From Pseudomonas guariconensis (GTDB lineage: Bacteria; Pseudomonadota; Gammaproteobacteria; Pseudomonadales; Pseudomonadaceae): DNA of 64,000 nucleotides. The stretch lies in the NCBI RefSeq assembly GCF_024127895.1, contig NZ_JAMYBK010000003.1, positions 186,001-250,000 on the forward strand, in the 5' to 3' direction. Made by a program: the position numbers and the translations under genes. The stretch's first letter is position 1. Every line of letters starts with the position of its first letter. This document shows positions 44,629-52,626 of this stretch, one piece after another. The notes beneath the pieces are model-generated. The model had not been told where the DNA came from, did no database searches, and was given only the letters and a program-made list of their open reading frames with translations.

Positions 44629-45462
44629 TCACGACGCCTTGCGCGAGCGCTTGGCCGTCTTCTTCGGCGCGCCGCCCTTGCCCCCCAGGCTGCGCTTGAG
44701 CAACTCGGTGAGGTCGATGATGTCGGCTCCCTTCTCCGCCGCGCCTTCGCCCTTCTCCACCACGCTGATCTTGCCCTTGCTGGCCTTCTCCTGCACCAGG
44801 TCGAGAATGGTCTGGCGGAAGGCGTCGTGGTACTCCCCGGGTGTCCACGGCCCGCTCATGTCCTCCACCAGGCGACGGGCCATGTCCAGTTCGCGCTTGT
44901 CGACCTTGGCCTCGGTCACGCTCTTGTCCAGCTCCAGCGTTTCCAGGCCGCGCACCTCCTCGGGCCAGCGCAGGGTGATCAGCACCAGCGCCTCCTCCAG
45001 CGGGCGCAGCAGTGCCAGGTGCTGGCGGGTGTGCAGCACCACCGTGGCCAGAGCCACCTTGCCGGTGCTCTGCAGGGTTTCTCGCAACAGGGCGTAGACC
45101 TTGCCGCCCCGGCGATCGGGGCTCAGGTAATACGGGGTGTCGAAATGCTGCAGAGGGATCTCGCTCGCCTCGACGAAGGAAAAGATGTCGATGGTCTGGG
45201 TCGCTTCCGGGCGCGCCTCGCGGATCTCCTGCTCGCTGATGATCACGTAGCGGCCTTTCTCGTATGCCACGCCCTTGACGATATCGTCCTTGTCGATTTC
45301 CTTGCCGGTGATCTTGTTCACCCGCTTGTAGCCCACCGGCTCCATGCTGCGCTTGTCGAGCCAGTCGAAATCCACCCGTTCGCTGCGTACCGCGGTGTTG
45401 AGGGAGACGGGGATATGCACGAGGCCGAAGCTGATCGCGCCCTTCCAGATTGCCCGGGCCAT
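44629..45462 (-). CDS. ku: Non-homologous end-joining protein Ku
   Basis: A 277-residue bacterial Ku homodimer subunit that binds double-strand ends and recruits LigD. It begins ARAIWKGAISFGLVHIPVSL, the family hallmark, and has the core beta-barrel and bridge (TPYYLSPDRRGGKVYALLRE). The C-terminus is Lys/Arg-rich (KGGAPKKTAKRSRKA), the extension that aids DNA binding. ATG 45462 is chosen from conservation. A 45-residue Cys-rich ORF ends 10 bases upstream on the same strand. ligD lies 3.4 kb away, convergent. Confidence 0.95.
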   Translation of the reverse strand: MARAIWKGAISFGLVHIPVSLNTAVRSERVDFDWLDKRSMEPVGYKRVNKITGKEIDKDDIVKGVAYEKGRYVIISEQEIREARPEATQTIDIFSFVEASEIPLQHFDTPYYLSPDRRGGKVYALLRETLQSTGKVALATVVLHTRQHLALLRPLEEALVLITLRWPEEVRGLETLELDKSVTEAKVDKRELDMARRLVEDMSGPWTPGEYHDAFRQTILDLVQEKASKGKISVVEKGEGAAEKGADIIDLTELLKRSLGGKGGAPKKTAKRSRKAS

Positions 45463-45472
45463 GGCAGTGCTC

Positions 45473-45610
45473 CTAAGGTTCGAACGGCGCGCCGTGCCGG
45501 CAGTAGCGCAAGGTGCCGCAACGCTCGCAGCACTGGCATTGCAGCCCGGCGACTTCACAGGTCAGCGTGGCGCGCCACTGGCAACCACGCAACAGGCAGA
45601 CAAGGCTCAT
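45473..45610 (-). CDS. Cys-rich small protein upstream of Ku
   Basis: A 45-residue ORF with a strong AGGAGG site 7 bases before ATG 45610. It has eight cysteines (residues 5, 10, 18, 25, 27, 28, 31, 37) arranged CLLRGC, TC, CQCCERC and C. The CxxxxCxW start and paired CxxC resemble the PSPA7_2676-type Cys-rich small proteins of Pseudomonas; I am fairly but not fully sure of that family. It probably binds zinc. It ends 10 bases before ku and should share its transcript. Confidence 0.7.
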   Translation of the reverse strand: MSLVCLLRGCQWRATLTCEVAGLQCQCCERCGTLRYCRHGAPFEP

Positions 45611-45692
45611 CGACCACCTCCTGGGGCCCGGAAAACGCAGGCCCCTCCCTTGCAGTGACTACGCAGCATCCCGAAGGTTTACCCGCCCTGCT

Positions 45693-46598
45693 CTACGGCA
45701 GCGGGTTGCCACCGGTGACACCGAAGACCTCGCCGGTGATGTAGCTCGACTCCTGGGACGCCAGCAGCACGTACAGCGGCGCGCATTCGGCCGGCTGGCC
45801 GGGGCGCTTCATCGGGCTCTGTGCGCCGAACGAAGGGATCTTCTCCGGCGGCTGGCCGCCACTGGGCTGCAGCACGGTCCAGATCGGCCCCGGGGCCACG
45901 GCATTGACCCGGATGCCGCGCTCGACCACCTGCTTGGCCAGAGCCTTGGTGAAGGCGACGATGGCGGCCTTGGTGGTGGCGTAGTCGAGCAGGGTCGCCG
46001 AGGGCTGGTAGGACTGGATCGACGCGGTGTTGATGATGGTCGCCCCGGCCGGCATCAGCGGCACGGCGGCCTGGCACAGCCAGAACATCGCATAAATGTT
46101 GGTCTTCATCGTGTGGTCGAACTGTTCGTGGCTGATCTGGCCGATGTCCTTGCGTGCCTCCTGCTTGCCGGCGACGTTGACCAGGATGTCCAGGCCGCCC
46201 AGCTGCTCGTGGGCCTGGTCCACCAGTTGCGCACAGAACGCTTCGTCCTTTAGATCGCCAGGGATGGCGATGGCCCGGCGCCCTTCGGCCTCGATCAGCT
46301 TGATCACCTCGCGGGCGTCGGGCTGCTCCATGGGCATGTAGTTGAGCACAATGTCGGCGCCCTCGCGGGCGAAGGCGATGGCCACGGCGCGGCCGATGCC
46401 CGAGTCGGCGCCGGTGATCAGCGCCTTGCGCCCGGCCAGGCGGCCGAAACCTTTGTAGGTGTCTTCACCGTGGTCGGGCTTGGGTTGCATGTTCACGTCC
46501 AGCCCCGGCTCCGCCTGGCCCTGGGCGGGAAACGGCGGATGCGGGTACTGGGTCAGGGGGTTCTGCATGCTGAACTGGTCGCGGGGTCTGTTGGGCAT
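45693..46598 (-). CDS. SDR family oxidoreductase, general-stress type
   Basis: A 301-residue short-chain dehydrogenase of the YhdF/YhxC-like group. An N-terminal extension of about 50 residues ([20 protein letters not shown]) precedes the Rossmann motif [13 protein letters not shown]. The NVAGKQ, Ser and YATTKAAI catalytic block is present, and the C-terminus is [13 protein letters not shown]. Members are induced by general stress; the substrate is not known. AGGAGG precedes ATG 46598. It is upstream of the Cys-rich/ku pair on the same strand with an 82 bp gap. Confidence 0.88.
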   Translation of the reverse strand: MPNRPRDQFSMQNPLTQYPHPPFPAQGQAEPGLDVNMQPKPDHGEDTYKGFGRLAGRKALITGADSGIGRAVAIAFAREGADIVLNYMPMEQPDAREVIKLIEAEGRRAIAIPGDLKDEAFCAQLVDQAHEQLGGLDILVNVAGKQEARKDIGQISHEQFDHTMKTNIYAMFWLCQAAVPLMPAGATIINTASIQSYQPSATLLDYATTKAAIVAFTKALAKQVVERGIRVNAVAPGPIWTVLQPSGGQPPEKIPSFGAQSPMKRPGQPAECAPLYVLLASQESSYITGEVFGVTGGNPLP

Positions 46599-46788
46599 GG
46601 GGGCCTCCTGCTGGCGCTGTCTGATGGGCCCGTCGCTAGGCTGAACGACGTCACCTTTTTTTCGAGGCAGGCACGCGGCGAAGGTTTGTTTCGCGGGGCG
46701 GCGTTGCCGACGGGTGGTTGCCACAGGCGCGCTGAACCAATTGCCGCGTCCAGGCGTCCACCACAAAAGTTCGAGCGAGGCGCAATCG

Positions 46789-47292
46789 ATGCAAGAAGAT
46801 CCTGTCCAGGTCGTGCTGGACTACCTGAAGCGACACGACCTGGTGTTGACCACCGCCGAGTCCTGTACCGCCGGGCGCATGGTCGCTTTGCTGGCCGAGA
46901 AGCCTGGCACCGGCGAGGTGCTGGAAAGCGGCTACGTGGTCTATTCGCCCAAGGCCAAGCAGCGCCTGCTCGGCGTCAGCCCTCTGACCATCGAGCGCTA
47001 TGGCCTGACCAGCGAGGCCGTGGCCTGGGAAATGGCCCTCGGCGCCCTCAAGGACAGCACCGCCACTGTCGCCATCGCCACCACCGGCGTGGCCGGGCCC
47101 GACGGTGCCGCTGGCATCGCGCCGGGCACCCTGTGCTTCGCCTGGGCCTTCGCCGGCGAGCCGCTGGCGGTGTTCACCCGCAGCCAGCGCTTCTTCGGCG
47201 ATCGCCCCGAGGTGCTGCGCCAGGGCGCGCTGTACGGCCTGACGCGGCTGGAGCACTACCACCAACGCTGGCTGCGCGGCGAGCGGGCCTGA
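46789..47292 (+). CDS. CinA family protein (PncC-type NMN deamidase domain)
   Basis: A 167-residue protein consisting of the CinA C-terminal domain alone. The domain deamidates nicotinamide mononucleotide. [20 protein letters not shown] is the active-site block with the conserved Ser, and [10 protein letters not shown] and GTLCFAWAF follow. It lacks the N-terminal COG1058 domain, as does E. coli PncC (YgaD). GCGAGG precedes ATG 46789. It is divergent from the SDR gene and 12 bases upstream of the next gene. Confidence 0.88.
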   Translation: MQEDPVQVVLDYLKRHDLVLTTAESCTAGRMVALLAEKPGTGEVLESGYVVYSPKAKQRLLGVSPLTIERYGLTSEAVAWEMALGALKDSTATVAIATTGVAGPDGAAGIAPGTLCFAWAFAGEPLAVFTRSQRFFGDRPEVLRQGALYGLTRLEHYHQRWLRGERA

Positions 47293-47304
47293 CAGGAGCG
47301 CGAC

Positions 47305-47811
47305 ATGACGGATGACGAACAGGCCTCGCGTCGGTATCCCGTGCACGAAGACATGCACCTGCAGCGCCGCGTGTGGCGTTTCGAGCGGGCCGGCTGGTAT
47401 GCCCTGCTGGTACTGGTCGTGGCGGCACTGGCCGGGCTGTTCGGCAATGGCCCGCTCAGCCAGGGCGAGGTGGAGAGCGCGGACGGCCGGGTGCGGGTGG
47501 AATACCAGCGCTTCAGCCGCAGCGGTGCGGTCGACAGCCTGCGCATCCGCATCCAAGGCACGGCCGGGGAGCCGCTGCAGGTGCTGCTCGGCGGTTCGCT
47601 GTTCCGTGAAGCGAGCATCGAGACGCTGCAGCCCGAGCCGCTGGCATCGCTGTCCCAGGGCCGGGCCCTGTTGCTGCGGGTGGGGACCGGCGCGGATGGC
47701 GTGGCCACCCTGTACCTGACCCTGCGCGCCGACACCGTCGGCACGCTTGATGGCCTGGTCAGGGCCGGGCCGACCAGCGCCGTGCGCTTTTCCACCTTCG
47801 TCTACCCCTAG
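47305..47811 (+). CDS. Single-TM hypothetical protein
   Basis: A 168-residue protein with a charged N-terminus (DDEQASRRYPVHEDMHLQ), one TM segment at about 32-50, and a beta-rich periplasmic domain (VRVEYQRFSRSGAVDSLRIR). The domain resembles the C2-like domain of small membrane proteins that accompany DUF421 proteins. No cysteine or catalytic motif. AGGAG precedes ATG 47305, and the DUF421 gene starts 8 bases after its stop, so they are likely partners. Confidence 0.7.
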   Translation: MTDDEQASRRYPVHEDMHLQRRVWRFERAGWYALLVLVVAALAGLFGNGPLSQGEVESADGRVRVEYQRFSRSGAVDSLRIRIQGTAGEPLQVLLGGSLFREASIETLQPEPLASLSQGRALLLRVGTGADGVATLYLTLRADTVGTLDGLVRAGPTSAVRFSTFVYP

Positions 47812-47819
47812 GAGCTGCC

Positions 47820-48263
47820 ATGGACTCGACCCTTCGCGCCGCCGGCATGTATGTCGCCCTGATGCTGCTGTTTCGCATCGCCGGCCGGCGCTCGCTGGCC
47901 GACCTGACCACCTTCGACTTCGTGCTGCTGTTGATCATTGGCGAGGCGACCCAGCAGGCCTTGCTGGGCGAAGACTTTTCCTTCACCAACGCGATGCTGG
48001 TGATCGCCACGCTGATCGTGCTGGATGTCGGGCTGTCGCTGGCCAAGCTGAACTCCGTGCGCCTGGCCCGGCTGCTCGACGGCCATGCCACGCTGGTGGT
48101 GGAACACGGGCGCTTCCTGCACGGGCGCATGCGCCGGGCACGGCTGACCGAGGACGATATCCTCGAGTCGGCGCGTGACAGCCAGGGGGTCGAGACGGTG
48201 GAGCAGATCAGGTATGCGATCGTCGAGCGCAACGGCAAGATTTCGATCGTCAAGGAGCAGTGA
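47820..48263 (+). CDS. DUF421 domain-containing membrane protein (YetF-like)
   Basis: A 147-residue inner-membrane protein. Three TM segments lie within residues 1-75 (MYVALMLLFRIAGRRSLADL, the family start), followed by a cytoplasmic domain with the VVEHGRFLHGRMRRARLTED block. YetF/YcaP-type proteins are membrane proteins of unknown function; some are stress-induced. TAGGAG precedes ATG 47820. Last gene of the three-gene plus-strand unit with CinA. Confidence 0.85.
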   Translation: MDSTLRAAGMYVALMLLFRIAGRRSLADLTTFDFVLLLIIGEATQQALLGEDFSFTNAMLVIATLIVLDVGLSLAKLNSVRLARLLDGHATLVVEHGRFLHGRMRRARLTEDDILESARDSQGVETVEQIRYAIVERNGKISIVKEQ

Positions 48264-48311
48264 GGGGGCCGCTTCGCGTCCCGAGCTCAGAAAGCCCTCT
48301 GGATTTACACC

Positions 48312-48545
48312 TCACCCTTTGCTGTGTTCCGGCGAGGTCGGCCCGGTGCCAGGCTTGATCCCGCGAGGACCGAAGATGCCCCAGATGATCAGCCCCAGCA
48401 CCGGCAAGGCCACCAGTACCAGGGCCCAGAGAATTTTGGTCGCATCGGACTTCTCGCTGCGAAACACGCTGACGATGGCCCACAGGTCCACCAGCAGGAT
48501 GATCACCGCGACCGCTATCCAGAAATAGATCGTCAACTCACCCAT
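48312..48545 (-). CDS. PLDc_N domain membrane protein
   Basis: A 77-residue protein with two TM segments (about 5-25 and 36-57) and the short polar C-terminus GIKPGTGPTSPEHSKG. It matches the phospholipase D-nuclease N-terminal domain, the membrane anchor of cardiolipin synthases, here without the nuclease. GAGGAGGT precedes ATG 48545. It follows the carboxylate-amine ligase by 29 bases and is the last gene of the minus-strand operon. Confidence 0.78.
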   Translation of the reverse strand: MGELTIYFWIAVAVIILLVDLWAIVSVFRSEKSDATKILWALVLVALPVLGLIIWGIFGPRGIKPGTGPTSPEHSKG

Positions 48546-48574
48546 GGCGCTTACCTCCTCGGGTTCGAAAGTGT

Positions 48575-49726
48575 TCAGGCCTGCCCCTGCGCGCTGGCCG
48601 GGGGCAGGCCGTTTTCCTGGCCCTGCGCCAGCACCTGGTCGACCACCGCCCGCACGGCCTGGCGGTGGTCGAGGCCGGCACCCTGGGCCTGCGCCAGGCA
48701 GTCGAGTTGCTGGTCGGCACTGGTGCCTTCGCGCAGGATGCGCTGGGCCTGGATGAAGGCGCGTTCGGCATCGGCGGAGTCGACCGGGACCTGCGCCTGC
48801 AACTGCGCCAGCCACCCCTCGGCGCTCACCGGCTGTTCGTCGTGGACTCCGATGAACTGGCCGTGGCGGCCGTGGCGCTTGGCTCGCCAGTAGTTTTCCT
48901 CGGTGATCCAGCGGACCTCCCGCGACAGCGGCGCCGGAGCGTAATGGGGTTGCGCGCAGCTTTCCACCAGGTGGCGGAACAGGCCGGCGATGCACAGGGC
49001 ATCCTCCAGGCGCGGGCAGGCGTCGCAAATGCGCAGCTCCACCGTGGGGAAGCGTCGCGACGGCCGGATCGCCCACCAGAAGTCGCCATCCCTGGCCAGT
49101 GAGCCGGTACGCTCCAGCAACGCCCGGTAGCGCTGGTAGGCGGCCCAGTCGGCCAAGGGCTCCGGCAGCCCGGTGTGCGGCCACTCGCCACTGATCACCC
49201 GGCGATAACTCATGTAGCCGGTGACCTGGCCACCCCACAGCGGCGACGACGTGCTCAGCACCAGCAGCAGCGGCAGCCAGTACAGCAGCCGGTTGATCAG
49301 CTGCATGCGGTCGCAGCCCGGCGGCACGCCCACGTGCACGTGCAACCCGGACAGCAGGCTGCGCCGCGCCACGTGCTGGTAGTCATCGAAGACCTGGCGG
49401 TAGTGCGGGGTGGTCCGGGCTCGCTGGCGCAACCACTGCGCGCAGGGGTGGCTGGCGGCGCAGTACAGGCCCACGCCCTCCGCGGCCAGGGCATCGCCCA
49501 GGCGCTGGCGGCTGTCGCAAAAGAACTGGCGTGCCTCGTGCAGGTTGCCGAACACCGGCGAGGCGACTTCGATCTGGCTGCGGAACATTTCCTCGGCGAA
49601 GTATTCTCCCATCACCTCGCGACAGCGTCGGGCCACGGCCAGGGACGGCGTGGCCAGCACGCGGCCGTTGGCCAGCTCCACGAGGAGGTACTCTTCCTCG
49701 ATACCGAACATGCAAGGCCGGTACAT
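48575..49726 (-). CDS. Carboxylate-amine ligase, YbdK/GCS2 family
   Basis: A 383-residue ATP-dependent ligase related to glutamate-cysteine ligase type 2. The signature FGIEEEYLLVE is at residues 7-17. SGLHVHVGVPPG, RRFPTVELRICDACPRLED and the C-terminal helix (ADQQLDCLAQ) are present. YbdK proteins show weak gamma-glutamyl-cysteine ligase activity; the physiological substrates are unknown. ATG 49726 lies 8 bases after the methyltransferase stop; ATG 49711 is an alternative. Part of an operon with a diiron-oxidase-like protein. Confidence 0.87.
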   Translation of the reverse strand: MYRPCMFGIEEEYLLVELANGRVLATPSLAVARRCREVMGEYFAEEMFRSQIEVASPVFGNLHEARQFFCDSRQRLGDALAAEGVGLYCAASHPCAQWLRQRARTTPHYRQVFDDYQHVARRSLLSGLHVHVGVPPGCDRMQLINRLLYWLPLLLVLSTSSPLWGGQVTGYMSYRRVISGEWPHTGLPEPLADWAAYQRYRALLERTGSLARDGDFWWAIRPSRRFPTVELRICDACPRLEDALCIAGLFRHLVESCAQPHYAPAPLSREVRWITEENYWRAKRHGRHGQFIGVHDEQPVSAEGWLAQLQAQVPVDSADAERAFIQAQRILREGTSADQQLDCLAQAQGAGLDHRQAVRAVVDQVLAQGQENGLPPASAQGQA

Positions 49727-49733
49727 GGCCGCA

Positions 49734-50687
49734 TCATCCGCTGCGGGTGACGCTGAACGCCACGGCAGCGATGCGCTCGACCTGCTGGTAGCCCGGCTCG
49801 AGCAGTTGCTCGCCGAACACGTCCGGGTCCACTTCCCGGTACACCCAGCTCCACTGTGGCCCGGCCAGGCGCAGGCGGATGGCGTCGAGCAAGGCGTCGC
49901 GCCCCTCGACGATGGCCACGCCGGTATAGAGCAGCAAGGTGCCGCCCGGGGCCAGGCGCTGGCAGGCCTGTTCGACGATGCGCAGCGACAGCTGCGCGCC
50001 CAGCGCCCCTCCGCCGTGGCGATAGACCCGTTGGCCGGCATCGAGCATGTAGGGCGGGTTGGCCACGATCAGGTCGAAGGTACCGCTGACGCCGTCGAGC
50101 AAGTCGCTCGGTTCCACCGAGACATTGCCCACCCCTGCCAGGGCGGCATTGATGGCGGTGTAGCGCAGGGCCAGAGGGTTGATGTCCAGCGCGCTGACCT
50201 GCGCATGCGGTGCGGCACGGGCGATGATCAACGCACCGATGCCAGTACCGCAGCCGATGTCGACGGCGTGCTGGACACGGGAGGGGCTGCGCTGCAGGTG
50301 GTCGTGGATGACCTGGGCGAAACGGTAGCTGTCGGGGCCGAAGAACACCGCGTCGCTGGCCTCGGTGGGAAAGGCCGAGTGCACCAGCAACAGGTCGTCC
50401 AGGTTCGACCAGCGCACCTTGGCGCGCAACCGTTCGCCCGCCTCCTCCAGGACCTGGGCGGTACGCAGTTGCTCGAGCTCGTCGAGCGACAGCAAGGAGG
50501 GCGGGAACGGCCGGCTCCAGCCGAACACGTCACGCAGGGTACGGGCGCGCTCGGCGCCTTCGCGGGCGTTGTTGCGCGCGTGGGTCGCCGGGGTCACGCA
50601 GGTGAAGCGGTAGCCGTCGGCGCGCAGGCGCCGGCCCAGCTGCAGCAGGGCCTGGTCGGCCTGGGTCTGTTCCTGGTTCAGCAGCAT
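49734..50687 (-). CDS. Class I SAM methyltransferase, NPPY type
   Basis: A 317-residue methyltransferase. An N-terminal helical part of about 100 residues precedes motif I (AVDIGCGTGIGALII), the acidic SAM motif (SALDINPLALRYT) and IVANPPYMLD. NPPY is typical of N-methyltransferases of glutamine, adenine or related amides (HemK, RsmC, TrmN6). The target here is unknown. Its ATG shares one base with the upstream stop (TGATG). The position between an oxidase-like gene and an amide ligase suggests small-molecule work, but RNA or protein modification cannot be excluded. Confidence 0.85.
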   Translation of the reverse strand: MLLNQEQTQADQALLQLGRRLRADGYRFTCVTPATHARNNAREGAERARTLRDVFGWSRPFPPSLLSLDELEQLRTAQVLEEAGERLRAKVRWSNLDDLLLVHSAFPTEASDAVFFGPDSYRFAQVIHDHLQRSPSRVQHAVDIGCGTGIGALIIARAAPHAQVSALDINPLALRYTAINAALAGVGNVSVEPSDLLDGVSGTFDLIVANPPYMLDAGQRVYRHGGGALGAQLSLRIVEQACQRLAPGGTLLLYTGVAIVEGRDALLDAIRLRLAGPQWSWVYREVDPDVFGEQLLEPGYQQVERIAAVAFSVTRSG

Positions 50688-52024
50688 CAGTGAGGTTCCT
50701 CCTGGGCAAGGCCGGTCGCATGGGCGTAGGCGCGGGTGGCGCGCAGGCCTTCGGGCAAGGCGTGCCGGTTGCCGGCCATGCGCTGGATCAGAGCCTCGAG
50801 GGGCAGCGCCCTGGCGTGGGCGTCGTCCCGCTCGCCTGGGGCCATCTCGGCCTGCCAACTGCCCGGCGCCACCCGGGATACCCTGGCGCCTGGCCAGTCG
50901 CCGGCGATCCAGTCGTGCCAGAGTTGCTTCTCGTAGGCGCTGAACACCCCGAACATGGCGGCGTTGGGGCCTTCGATCAGGCTCCACAGGCGGCTGCGCG
51001 CCGGGTCCTGGCCACGGCATACCCAACCTTGGCGCTGCAAGGCCTGGAGAAACCCGGGCATGGCCTCGGCCGTGGACAGCCACTGGTTGATCGTGCGGCC
51101 CTGCAGGCGGCAGTGGTCGGCGTGCATGAGCCGGCCGAAGGCGCGCTTGCGCTCCAGAGCCGCGAGCAGTTCGCCCTCGAGGTCGAAACTGGCGATCAGG
51201 CTGGGTGTGTCGATACCCAGGGCGTTGAGCCGATAACCGCGCCGGACTCGTTGGTAGAACGCCTCGCCACCCGCTTGCGGCCATAGCTGGCGTAACGTCT
51301 GGAGCGACTTGCGGGCATGACCGCTGGCGGCATTGTCGATGGTCACGTGCAGTTGGAAGTAGTGGCCGTCGATGCCCAGCTCGGCCAACTCCTGGGTAGT
51401 GATCAGCAGGTGCAGCGGTGGCTGCTCATAACCAAAATTGTAGCCGATCACTTCGGCGAGAAAGCGGTCGCCGTGCTGTCCCAAGGCCAGTTGCAAGGCC
51501 CCTTGCAGGTAGCGTCCGTCGTCCAGGGGCAGTGGCTCGAGGCAGCCCAGCCGGCTGAGCAGGCGCTGGTAGATCAGCACATGGTTGCAACGCGGGTCGC
51601 CGTCACCGAGTTCCTCGAGGAAAGTGCGGATCAGGCCGTGGTAACGCGGGTCGCGCCAGTGCCGCAGGGTGCCATGCAGCCAGGCGCCATCGACCGCCTT
51701 GGTGGGGGCCACCTGCTGCAGGAACCACAGGGCCTGGGCGCGGTTGGCGAAGTAGCGGCGCGACGCGCCCTGGCGTCGCGCTGCCAGGTAGGCGGCATAG
51801 TCCTGGGCGACACGCTCGGCGTGTTCGCCGACCCAGGCCTCCAGTTGCCAGGGTGAGGTCGGCAGGTCATCGCGCAGGCCGTCGACGCGGGCCAGTTGCC
51901 CGGCGAGCCATTGTTCAGCGTCGCTGCACTGCCCGGCCAACAGCGCTTGGTAGCGTCGCGCCAGGCTGTCGTCGGCGGGCGGGGCCAGCGCCGTGCTGGC
52001 GGCCGCTTGGGTCATGAGCCTCAT
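50687..52024 (-). CDS. Iron-containing redox enzyme (heme-oxygenase-like diiron oxidase family)
   Basis: A 445-residue protein. The central domain (about 95-300) has the heme-oxygenase-like diiron fold: candidate ligands lie in FLEELGDGDPRCNHVLIYQR and in IDGHYFQLHVTIDNAASGHA. Members of this superfamily oxidise or cleave amino acids, fatty acids or nucleobase-type substrates in small-molecule pathways. The N-terminal 60 and C-terminal 140 residues are unassigned. First gene of a four-gene minus-strand operon, with a lipoprotein gene 20 bases upstream in the same direction... the substrate is unknown. Confidence 0.75.
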   Translation of the reverse strand: MRLMTQAAASTALAPPADDSLARRYQALLAGQCSDAEQWLAGQLARVDGLRDDLPTSPWQLEAWVGEHAERVAQDYAAYLAARRQGASRRYFANRAQALWFLQQVAPTKAVDGAWLHGTLRHWRDPRYHGLIRTFLEELGDGDPRCNHVLIYQRLLSRLGCLEPLPLDDGRYLQGALQLALGQHGDRFLAEVIGYNFGYEQPPLHLLITTQELAELGIDGHYFQLHVTIDNAASGHARKSLQTLRQLWPQAGGEAFYQRVRRGYRLNALGIDTPSLIASFDLEGELLAALERKRAFGRLMHADHCRLQGRTINQWLSTAEAMPGFLQALQRQGWVCRGQDPARSRLWSLIEGPNAAMFGVFSAYEKQLWHDWIAGDWPGARVSRVAPGSWQAEMAPGERDDAHARALPLEALIQRMAGNRHALPEGLRATRAYAHATGLAQEEPH

Positions 52025-52044
52025 GCCTGGGTCCTTTCGCCTGC

Positions 52045-52239
52045 TCAGTTATCCTGGTCCCGCGGCGGCATCGGCTGCGGTTCGGGCGTCGGCTGAGTGG
52101 CCGGCGCGTCGGGCTGCTGCATCTGCAGCGATGGCTTGCTCGGGTCGGCGTCCTTGGCCGGATGGTCGTTGTCACGGTCGAAACAGCCGCCGAGCAGCGT
52201 CAGGCTGCCCAGCAGGCAGATCAGTGGAGCCATGCGCAT
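52045..52239 (-). CDS. Small Pro-rich lipoprotein
   Basis: A 64-residue exported lipoprotein. The signal peptide ends in the lipobox LLGGC (Cys19). The mature part is short, Asp/Pro/Gln-rich and disordered (PDAPATQPTPEPQPMPPRDQ). AGGAGG lies 7 bases before ATG 52239; a second ATG at 52233 is possible. It ends 20 bases before the redox enzyme start. Role unknown. Confidence 0.75.
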   Translation of the reverse strand: MRMAPLICLLGSLTLLGGCFDRDNDHPAKDADPSKPSLQMQQPDAPATQPTPEPQPMPPRDQDN

Positions 52240-52302
52240 GGGATGTCCTCCTGCGCTGGAACGTGAGCGCAGTGCCAGGAGGCCCGGCACTGCGGGATGC
52301 CG

Positions 52303-52467
52303 CTACGAGCGACCGCCCTTGCGGCCCGACTCGCTCGACCGGCCAGCGCCGGAATGCTGGCCGCCCTTGCGACCGGCTTCGGAGGCTTTCTGGCGGTCAT
52401 TGGCGAAGTTGCCCGGGTTCTTCGATCCACCCTGGCTGCCGGTCCTGCTGTTCTCTTTGTTGGCCAT
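52303..52467 (-). CDS. KGG-motif stress protein
   Basis: A 54-residue hydrophilic protein of the KGG (Con-10/GsiB-like) family. Repeats of the type GxxKASEAGRKGG are visible (SEAGRKGGQHSG, then SESGRKGG), with SRTGSQGGSKNPGNFAND before them. No hydrophobic core. Such proteins accumulate in stationary phase or dryness in other bacteria. GAGGT precedes ATG 52467; an upstream in-frame ATG at 52497 is less likely. Upstream lie two compact hairpins (52561-52601). Confidence 0.85.
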   Translation of the reverse strand: MANKENSRTGSQGGSKNPGNFANDRQKASEAGRKGGQHSGAGRSSESGRKGGRS

Positions 52468-52560
52468 GGTTGCTACCTCGTGTGGCTTGGGATGCACGGC
52501 CGTGTGCCGTACATAGCTTGGGAGTACGGCGGCAAGGCGGGATTCGCTCGATTCCGCTAT

Positions 52561-52601
52561 CCACCGGACCGGTGGCGTTAAATAAGCGACCGGCGCTTAT
52601 T
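52561..52601 (-). terminator. Tandem hairpins after the MFS/aldo-keto operon
   Basis: AATAAGCG-ACCGG-CGCTTATT (52581-52601) is a perfect 8 bp stem, followed on the minus strand by TTT. Next to it is CCACCGGACCGGTGG (52561-52575). They lie 25 bases beyond the MFS stop. The first is a probable terminator for the minus-strand operon; the second may belong to the leader of the KGG gene. Confidence 0.6.
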
Positions 52602-52626
52602 GGTGCGCCAGGCTTACAAAGACTGC

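Noticed and set aside
46599..46788. Sigma-S type -10 (CTAGCGA) upstream of the SDR gene and similar short matches near ligD and the KGG gene
   Set aside because: Six- or seven-base matches in GC-rich DNA are too weak to call as promoters without start-site data.
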